From Muribaculaceae bacterium (GTDB lineage Bacteria > Bacteroidota > Bacteroidia > Bacteroidales > Muribaculaceae): a stretch of 9,624 nt of DNA. A program made the position numbers and the translations under genes. Shown here one piece after another: positions 1-4,423 of the stretch. The notes under the pieces are model-generated. The model was not told where the DNA came from. It was given only the letters and a program-made list of their open reading frames with translations, and did not search any database. The stretch covers positions 1 to 9,624 of the forward strand of contig JAHHQT010000072.1 in the NCBI GenBank assembly GCA_020026215.1, read 5' to 3'. Position 1 is the stretch's first letter. The number at the start of each line of letters is the position of its first letter.

Positions 1-68
1 GTTTTACCAAATGTTGAGCCTGTGCCAATGCCATACCATAACCCGGTACGATGATCACATCTTTTGCA
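1..68 (-). repeat. dIII coding repeat, copy 2 (starts at window edge)
   Basis: This is the second in-frame copy of the segment at 553-620. It encodes AKDVIIVPGYGMALAQAQ and the residues after it, identical in protein to copy 1 over this stretch. The match continues up to the window edge, so the true length of the repeat is unknown. Confidence 0.95.
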
Positions 69-1576
69 TTCGCCAATACAGAGCCTGCTGTTGCCTTTTC
101 TTCCTTGACTTCTTCCTTAGGAGTTGCTTTTGCTCCAGCTACGGCTATTTCACCCAAGATGCGCTGTAATGTTTCCTTTGCATCACCCAATTCCAAGAAT
201 ACTCCGTTTTCACGTGTATATAATGGATTTTCAACACCTGCATAACCTGGTTTCAAGTCATAGTTGCAGATTATCACATTAGGCGCTGCATCCACACTCA
301 ACACTGGCATTCCGTAAATCGGCGTACCTTCTGCACTGCGTGCGGCTGGGTTAGTCACATCGTTCGCGCCAATCACAACAACGGCATCCGCTTTCGCAAA
401 ATCATCGTTGATGGCCTCCATCTCAAACAATTTTTCGTATGGAACGTCAGCCTCTGCCAACAATACATTCATGTGACCAGGCATACGGCCTGCTACAGGG
501 TGGATAGCATAGCGAACTCGTGCGCCTCGGCTTTCCAAAGTATCTGATAATTGTTTTACCAAATGTTGAGCCTGTGCCAATGCCATACCATAACCCGGTA
601 CGATGATTACATCTTTTGCTTCAGCAAGGACAGCACCTGCTGTTTTCTTCACCTCAACGACAGGTTCAACTTTTTCCTCTACAACTTCTTTCTTTTCTTC
701 TTTATCCTCTTCCTTAGCCACTTTCACTTTTGGTTTTGTTCCCAAAAGAATGCTAACCAAACTACGGTTCATGGCACGACACATAATTTGTGTCAACAAC
801 AAACCTGAAGCACCAACGATACAACCGACAGCCACCAAGAAAATGTCACTGATAGCCATACCGGCAATTGCGCCTGCTACACCAGACAAAGAATTCAACA
901 ATGAAATGGTAATCGGCATATCTGCGCCACCCACTCTGACAGAAAAGTAAAGGCCAAACAAAGAAGATGCGATAACGCAACCAATAATGCTTATCCACTT
1001 TGCACATAGAGTTGATGAGAAAGCACCGGCAATAATCGATATGATGATAGCAACCAACAATAACAATGTTATGGCTGAATGTGCAAACCAAATCATCGGC
1101 CTTTGATTGATAATTCTGTGCAATTTACCGGCAGCCACCAAACTACCCACCAAAGTCACCATACCCACAGCAATGGCAATCATAGAGGTGATGTCAACAA
1201 ACAAGCCATAGTCTAGCTCGTTGATTTCCTGCAATTGTGCTTCGCTGAAACCAAGACCTGTAGCAGACAAAATACCCACCAAAGCCGATGCGCCACCGCC
1301 AAGACCATTGAACAATGCCACCAATTGCGGCATTTGAATCATCTTCACGCGGTCGGCCATCAAAACACCGATATATGTACCCACGATGACAAATGGATAG
1401 ATACTCCATGCTGTCAATATATCGCTAAAGTACATCGTTCCAATAACACCAAGTAACAAAGCAAAAGCGGAAATTAAGTTGCCTTTCACGGCAGTCTTCA
1501 CTTTGCTCATCATGGATATACCCAACATTACACACAATGAGAGTACAATGCTTATGATTAATTGGATTGTATTCAT
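1..1576 (-). CDS. pntB: NAD(P) transhydrogenase subunit beta with tandem NADP-binding domains (3' end cut by window)
   Basis: This subunit of the inner-membrane proton-translocating transhydrogenase couples hydride transfer between NAD(H) and NADP(H) to proton movement. The frame is open from ATG at 1576 to the window edge (525 residues visible, no stop), whereas E. coli PntB is 462 residues in total. Residues about 1-278 are the hydrophobic dII membrane domain, with GGADMP (216-221) and LLNSLSG (227-233), where E. coli has its conserved Asp213 and Asn222. Residues 281-311 are a Lys/Glu/Val-rich linker. Residues about 312-478 form a complete dIII: PGYGMA 327-332, HPVAGRMPGHMN 359-370, GAND 403-406, GYAG 444-447, GDAK 464-467. 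A second Lys/Glu linker follows (about 481-494), and then the dIII start repeats, with PGYGMA at 511-516. In copy 1 the E. coli Lys-Arg-Ser contact to the 2'-phosphate is Asn438-Tyr439-Asp440. The start overlaps the pntA2 stop. The identity is firm; the tandem dIII is seen directly, but its full extent is not. Confidence 0.95.
   Translation of the reverse strand, partial: MNTIQLIISIVLSLCVMLGISMMSKVKTAVKGNLISAFALLLGVIGTMYFSDILTAWSIYPFVIVGTYIGVLMADRVKMIQMPQLVALFNGLGGGASALVGILSATGLGFSEAQLQEINELDYGLFVDITSMIAIAVGMVTLVGSLVAAGKLHRIINQRPMIWFAHSAITLLLLVAIIISIIAGAFSSTLCAKWISIIGCVIASSLFGLYFSVRVGGADMPITISLLNSLSGVAGAIAGMAISDIFLVAVGCIVGASGLLLTQIMCRAMNRSLVSILLGTKPKVKVAKEEDKEEKKEVVEEKVEPVVEVKKTAGAVLAEAKDVIIVPGYGMALAQAQHLVKQLSDTLESRGARVRYAIHPVAGRMPGHMNVLLAEADVPYEKLFEMEAINDDFAKADAVVVIGANDVTNPAARSAEGTPIYGMPVLSVDAAPNVIICNYDLKPGYAGVENPLYTRENGVFLELGDAKETLQRILGEIAVAGAKATPKEEVKEEKATAGSVLANAKDVIIVPGYGMALAQAQHLVK
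553..620 (-). repeat. dIII coding repeat, copy 1 (NADP-site start)
   Basis: This segment encodes the first PGYGMA nucleotide-binding loop of pntB. It matches 1-68 at an offset of exactly 552 nt (184 codons). Bases 553-607 are identical to 1-55, base 608 differs, and 609-620 match almost fully. Moving into the linker codons the similarity drops sharply: 9 of 36 nt differ over codons 312-323 versus 496-507. Confidence 0.95.
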
Positions 1577-1884
1577 TGTTTCTTAGTGTCTTTCTTTTTA
1601 TTAAACATCTTCAACATGCGGTGAGTAATACCAAACCCACCGATGACATTGATAGTCGCCAATATAATTGCCAAGCCACCAATTGCCTGAGTCACAAAAG
1701 AACTGCTATCGATGAAATACGCCACTCCCGTAGCAGTAATTGCACCCACCACTGTCACTCCCGAAAGAGCATTCATGCCCGACATCAACGGAGTATGTAA
1801 CAAGCTGGGTACATTTTTAATAATTAGATATCCTCCTATGGTACAAACTACGAACACCAATAGAAGTATTAAGGGATTTATCAT
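1573..1884 (-). CDS. pntA2: NAD(P) transhydrogenase subunit alpha part 2 (membrane segment)
   Basis: A 103-residue hydrophobic protein that matches the C-terminal membrane part of the E. coli alpha subunit, here encoded separately as in Rhodospirillum rubrum-type three-subunit enzymes (PntAB). Three hydrophobic spans are visible at about residues 4-21, 39-57 and 67-84, with the family-like segment HTPLMSGMNALSG at 30-42 and a basic, charged tail (KKKDTKKQ). With the PntB membrane region it forms the proton channel domain dII. Its TGA stop overlaps the pntB ATG (ATGA, 1573-1576), which suggests translational coupling and matched amounts of the two membrane subunits. The start ATG at 1884 follows a U-rich stretch with no Shine-Dalgarno match, which is usual for Bacteroidota. 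Confidence 0.93.
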   Translation of the reverse strand: MINPLILLLVFVVCTIGGYLIIKNVPSLLHTPLMSGMNALSGVTVVGAITATGVAYFIDSSSFVTQAIGGLAIILATINVIGGFGITHRMLKMFNKKKDTKKQ

Positions 1885-1900
1885 TTCCGAAAAAAGTTAA

Positions 1901-1940
1901 AGAGCGGTAACCAAGCTAAATTTAGCCCGGACACCGCTCT
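1901..1940 (-). promoter_or_regulatory. nested hairpin between pntA1 and pntA2
   Basis: Perfect 8-bp arms AGAGCGGT (1901-1908) and ACCGCTCT (1933-1940) enclose a second, 12-bp perfect palindrome GCTAAATTTAGC (1915-1926). On the minus-strand transcript the outer stem is followed by TTAACTTTTTT and then, within 16 nt, by the pntA2 start codon. It could be a partial terminator, an RNA-stability element that sets the ratio of dI to membrane subunits, or a structure affecting pntA2 translation. The pairing is seen directly; the role is inferred. Confidence 0.7.
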
Positions 1941-1964
1941 TGTGCTATTTAACAATATTATTTA

Positions 1965-3125
1965 TTAATTCAAACCCATTGCCTCACGTGCACCCACATG
2001 AACTAATTCACCGTCGATACAAACAAGACTCTTGGCAATCACTTCATCAGAGCGGTCAAGAACCACCTTGCCGTCTTTCACTAGATAGTAAACCAAGTTA
2101 TACAAGTTATTAGCGAACATCCATGTTGAGCTGGTTGGCAACAATCCAGGAATATTCTTGATACCCATTAATGTAACATGGTGTTTAACTTCGACATCAC
2201 CACGAGGTGTGCATTCGCAGTTACCACCTTGGTCAATAGAGATATCCACAATAACGGCACCGCGTTTCATTCCTTTCACCATTTCTTCTGTAATGATAAC
2301 CGGAGCGACCTTACCAGGAATCAAAGCAGAACAGAACACGATATCCATTTGTTGGATAGTTCCTTTCAATGCTTCACGTTCACGCAACAAAACATCATCA
2401 GGAAGACGGTTTGCATAGCCCCCTTCAGTGATAGCCAATTCAGCAGGAACTGTAGTATCCACCACTTTTGCTCCCAAGCTCATAGCCTGTTCTGCTGCGG
2501 CAGGACGAATATCGGCAGCATAAGTTACGGCACCCAAACGTTTTGCAGTAGCAAGAGCTTGAAGACCCGCTACACCAACACCGATAACCATGACTTTAGC
2601 AGGCTCAATTTTACCTACAGCAGTAAACATTTGAGGCAAGAAAGTAGTCAAACGATTAGCTGCCAACAAAATACCCTTATAACCGGCACATGTACTCATT
2701 GATGTAAGAGCATCAAGGTTTTGAGCACGAGAGATACGAGGAATACCGTCAAGAGTTATAGCGATGATACCTTTGGCTGTCATTTGTTTTACCATTTCGT
2801 GGTTAACAGGAGAAGCCGGGTGAATGAAAGTGATTAGGTATTGACCTTTGTGCATCATGTCAATTTCATGTTTTCCTAATTTTTCATTAAACAAAGGTTC
2901 TTTCACCTTTAGAATGATTTCAGCTTTTTCATAAATTTCTTGAGGGTCATCCATCATTTTAGCACCTGCCTTAACATAGTCTTCGTCGTGGAACAACGCA
3001 CCGTCACCAGCAGATTTTTCTACTAAAACTTCGAATCCTTCTTTGACAAACTTACCTACGACTTCAGGAGTACATGCAACGCGAGCTTCGTCATGCATGA
3101 TTTCTTTTGGGATACCGATAATCAT
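1965..3125 (-). CDS. pntA1: NAD(P) transhydrogenase subunit alpha part 1 (NAD(H)-binding dI)
   Basis: A 386-residue soluble subunit, close in length to R. rubrum PntAA, that binds NAD(H) and exchanges hydride with the NADP(H)-binding dIII. The alanine dehydrogenase/PNT N-terminal fold is recognisable from MIIGIPKEI onward. The RISRAQNLD motif (130-138) supplies Arg130, Gln135 and Asp138, equivalent to R. rubrum dI residues Arg127, Gln132 and Asp135 at the hydride-transfer site. The Rossmann motif GVGVAG is at 182-187, and Asp205 at the end of the next strand fits the adenosine-ribose-binding acid that selects NAD over NADP. There are no membrane spans at the C terminus, as expected for the split-alpha type. 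It is the first gene of the operon, with pntA2 80 bp downstream. The ATG at 3125 gives the conserved N terminus. A 5' leader of about 125 nt is predicted. Confidence 0.96.
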   Translation of the reverse strand: MIIGIPKEIMHDEARVACTPEVVGKFVKEGFEVLVEKSAGDGALFHDEDYVKAGAKMMDDPQEIYEKAEIILKVKEPLFNEKLGKHEIDMMHKGQYLITFIHPASPVNHEMVKQMTAKGIIAITLDGIPRISRAQNLDALTSMSTCAGYKGILLAANRLTTFLPQMFTAVGKIEPAKVMVIGVGVAGLQALATAKRLGAVTYAADIRPAAAEQAMSLGAKVVDTTVPAELAITEGGYANRLPDDVLLREREALKGTIQQMDIVFCSALIPGKVAPVIITEEMVKGMKRGAVIVDISIDQGGNCECTPRGDVEVKHHVTLMGIKNIPGLLPTSSTWMFANNLYNLVYYLVKDGKVVLDRSDEVIAKSLVCIDGELVHVGAREAMGLN

Positions 3126-3137
3126 AATACCAGAATT

Positions 3138-3169
3138 TTTTTATAAGGTTAAATTTTTATAAGGTTAAA
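3138..3169 (-). repeat. two tandem 16-bp direct repeats in the pntA1 leader
   Basis: The unit TTTTTATAAGGTTAAA occurs twice without spacer (3138-3153 and 3154-3169), ending 13 bp from the pntA1 start codon. In the transcript it reads as two copies of UUUAACCUUAUAAAAA. It lies downstream of the predicted promoter, so it would be in the untranslated leader, where it could be a protein-binding site or just slipped AT-rich DNA. Confidence 0.85.
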
Positions 3170-3230
3170 TATATTAATTCTTTTTGTAGAATTTCAAGGT
3201 AGTATTAGCCATAAAAACCTAGCATTTGAG

Positions 3231-3246
3231 CATCTGGAAAAGCTGA
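3231..3246. repeat. dispersed 16-bp repeat, copy 1
   Basis: CATCTGGAAAAGCTGA lies within the predicted pnt leader, about 270 bp from its partner and differing at one base. The function is unknown, and chance is possible at this length. Confidence 0.5.
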
Positions 3247-3258
3247 TTTTTACGATTA

Positions 3259-3289
3259 CAAATTTAGCAAAAGAAATGAACTAAACAAC
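3259..3289 (-). promoter_or_regulatory. predicted promoter of the pnt operon
   Basis: On the minus strand GTTG (3286-3289; consensus TTTG) is followed by a 19-nt spacer and TAAATTTG (3259-3266), a full match to the Bacteroidota -7 box TAnnTTTG. Transcription would begin near 3251, leaving a leader of about 125 nt before pntA1. Confidence 0.65.
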
Positions 3290-3453
3290 TTATTCTCAAG
3301 AATAATAATTCGCATTTTTCACTTTTAACATAAGTTCCCCTAAATCTCATAATTTTAAGCTACATGGGCAAGTTTTTGTATCCTATCCAACCCCTATTCA
3401 ACCTTTAATACCGACCTCACAAAACGGATTGTTTCCATTACCATATTCCAGAC

Positions 3454-3484
3454 AAAAAACAGGCATCGTAAATTGCGACGCCTG
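3454..3484 (-). terminator. second factor-independent terminator downstream of rpmH
   Basis: Read on the minus strand, CAGGC (3480-3484) pairs with GCCTG (3460-3464). The inner stem extends through a G-U pair to the TCG/CGA bases, and six T residues (3454-3459) follow at once. It lies about 100 bp past the rpmH stop and upstream of the pnt promoter, so it insulates pnt from read-through. Confidence 0.7.
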
Positions 3485-3500
3485 ACTCGTATATCCTAAT

Positions 3501-3516
3501 CATCTGCAAAAGCTGA
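3501..3516. repeat. dispersed 16-bp repeat, copy 2
   Basis: CATCTGCAAAAGCTGA lies between the two terminator hairpins downstream of rpmH, with one mismatch to the copy at 3231-3246. Confidence 0.5.
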
Positions 3517-3530
3517 CGCGTATAAACAAC

Positions 3531-3558
3531 AAAAGCCGTCGTAGAAAGATACAACGGC
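3531..3558 (-). terminator. rpmH terminator
   Basis: On the minus strand GCCGTTGT (3551-3558) pairs with ACGACGGC (3535-3542), seven Watson-Crick pairs and one G-U, around an 8-nt loop, followed by TTTTG. It starts 27 bp past the rpmH stop codon. The T-run is short, which may be why a second terminator follows. Confidence 0.75.
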
Positions 3559-3584
3559 ATATAAGTCAGTTTTTAAACTAAATC

Positions 3585-3737
3585 TTATTTGTGCATTGAG
3601 TGAGAAACTGTCAAACGTGCACGACCTTTAGCACGACGACGAGCTAGGACTTTGCGTCCTTCTGCTGTTGCCATTCTTTCACGGAAACCATGTTTGTTCA
3701 CTCTCTTTCTGTTTGAAGGTTGGAAAGTTCTTTTCAT
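3585..3737 (-). CDS. rpmH: 50S ribosomal protein L34
   Basis: A 50-residue, very basic protein of the large ribosomal subunit. It begins MKRTFQPSNRKRVNKHGFR, the universal L34 signature, and continues with ERMATAEGRKVLARRRAKG, also family-typical. The C-terminal extension (RARLTVSHSMHK) gives a total slightly above the 44-47 residues common in other phyla. The start ATG at 3737 and TAA stop at 3585 are unambiguous. It has its own promoter at 3781-3811 and two terminators, so it appears to be monocistronic here, not next to rnpA as in many bacteria (rnpA is not in this window). Confidence 0.97.
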   Translation of the reverse strand: MKRTFQPSNRKRVNKHGFRERMATAEGRKVLARRRAKGRARLTVSHSMHK

Positions 3738-3780
3738 TTCGCTATTATGTTATTTCGTTATTATTCTATTTTTCGGACTG

Positions 3781-3811
3781 CAAAATTAGCCACAATTTTT
3801 TAAAATTCAAA
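3781..3811 (-). promoter_or_regulatory. predicted rpmH promoter
   Basis: On the minus strand TTTG (3808-3811), a 19-nt spacer and TAATTTTG (3781-3788) match the Bacteroidota housekeeping consensus perfectly. Transcription would start near 3774, about 37 nt before the rpmH ATG. The -35-like box lies 30 bp past the stop codon of the upstream gene. Confidence 0.85.
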
Positions 3812-3840
3812 ACATTCGCTTAATTTTTCGCAAAAATTTA

Positions 3841-4290
3841 TCATCTTAATCGGTCAGCTGCGTGAATCAACTTGTAATCTTTGATGATTCTTGATTTAGC
3901 CATCAATAGGCAAATCAAAGCAAATGCCGGAGCCAAAGAAATCAAGTTCCAGTGAATTGACACTTCGTCAGCCATAGCTACAGCGCAACCCAATACCACG
4001 TATGCAGCCACAATCAACAACATGCCCACAGAACACAATGTCTTTTGCAATTTCAAACATTTAAACTTGAATATATTGACTAATGTCATCAATGCAGTAA
4101 CACCACAAAGTAAAAAATAAGCAGAAGCAGATTGGAAATCCACAGACTGGCCATTGAACAGAGATGTCAATGAAAGTGATTCAACACTATCCTTAATCAT
4201 ATTGACATCTGCAACCGCCATAAAAGTAGATAGTCCAAGCAATACTACTGCTATAAACATATAAACTGTTTGCCAACGTTGTAATACCAT
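3841..4290 (-). CDS. DUF4293 family four-helix membrane protein
   Basis: A 149-residue protein matching the Bacteroidota-restricted DUF4293 family by its start (VLQRWQTVYMFIAVVLLGLS), four hydrophobic spans (about residues 9-27, 55-74, 83-105 and 112-130) and a basic C terminus ending in AADRLR, which is typical of the family. The cellular role is unknown; the protein is expected in the inner membrane. The extra-membrane loop between spans 1 and 2 (about 28-54) is the least hydrophobic part. It precedes rpmH on the same strand, but rpmH has its own promoter. It is divergent from the TPR gene across a 133-bp shared upstream region. The family call is from recalled sequence pattern; the topology is seen directly. 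Confidence 0.82.
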   Translation of the reverse strand: MVLQRWQTVYMFIAVVLLGLSTFMAVADVNMIKDSVESLSLTSLFNGQSVDFQSASAYFLLCGVTALMTLVNIFKFKCLKLQKTLCSVGMLLIVAAYVVLGCAVAMADEVSIHWNLISLAPAFALICLLMAKSRIIKDYKLIHAADRLR

Positions 4291-4320
4291 TTTTCTAATA
4301 CTTTATCAATTATAGGAGCA

Positions 4321-4351
4321 CAAATTTAATGATTTACCTTATACTATCAAA
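4321..4351 (-). promoter_or_regulatory. predicted promoter of the DUF4293 gene
   Basis: On the minus strand TTTG (4348-4351), a 19-nt spacer and TAAATTTG (4321-4328) match the Bacteroidota consensus exactly. The predicted start of transcription is about 25 nt before the ATG. It sits in the divergent region shared with the TPR gene. Confidence 0.85.
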
Positions 4352-4423
4352 ATACATCAACAAGTTATGGCATAATTTTTGCAACTTTTACTATATTCGC
4401 AATATGAACCATTCATTATAATT

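Larger units (their letters stand above)
3126..3584. other. AT-rich intergenic region between pntA1 and rpmH
   Basis: This stretch of about 460 bp has no credible coding frame. From the pntA1 side it holds the tandem 16-bp repeat, the pnt leader and promoter, a featureless AT-rich part (about 3290-3450), and two hairpins with T-runs that fit termination of rpmH. A 16-bp segment (CATCTGsAAAAGCTGA) appears twice, at 3231-3246 and 3501-3516, with one mismatch. Confidence 0.8.

Noticed and set aside
80..160. Possibility that pntB is frameshifted and the second dIII belongs to a separate gene
   Set aside because: The reading frame is continuous through both linkers with no stop and no start or ribosome-site context between the copies, and the 552-nt spacing is a multiple of three.
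1..620. Tandem dIII as a pure assembly duplication
   Set aside because: The copies differ at base 56/608 and at 9 of 36 nt in the adjoining linker codons, so they are distinct sequences. Uncertainty about total copy number remains and is reported as a finding.
51..1456. Plus-strand open frames across the pnt region, including two with similar starts at 51 and 603
   Set aside because: They are antisense shadows of pntB. Their resemblance comes from the repeated dIII DNA, and the minus-strand reading gives a well-conserved family protein throughout.
3290..3450. Possible small gene or structured RNA in the AT-rich gap
   Set aside because: No frame with a plausible start and composition, and no stem longer than a few pairs was found on either strand.
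4379..4423. Upstream TTG start for the TPR gene
   Set aside because: The 15 extra residues fall in the divergent promoter region and look like translated non-coding DNA; ATG 4424 starts a typical charged helix.
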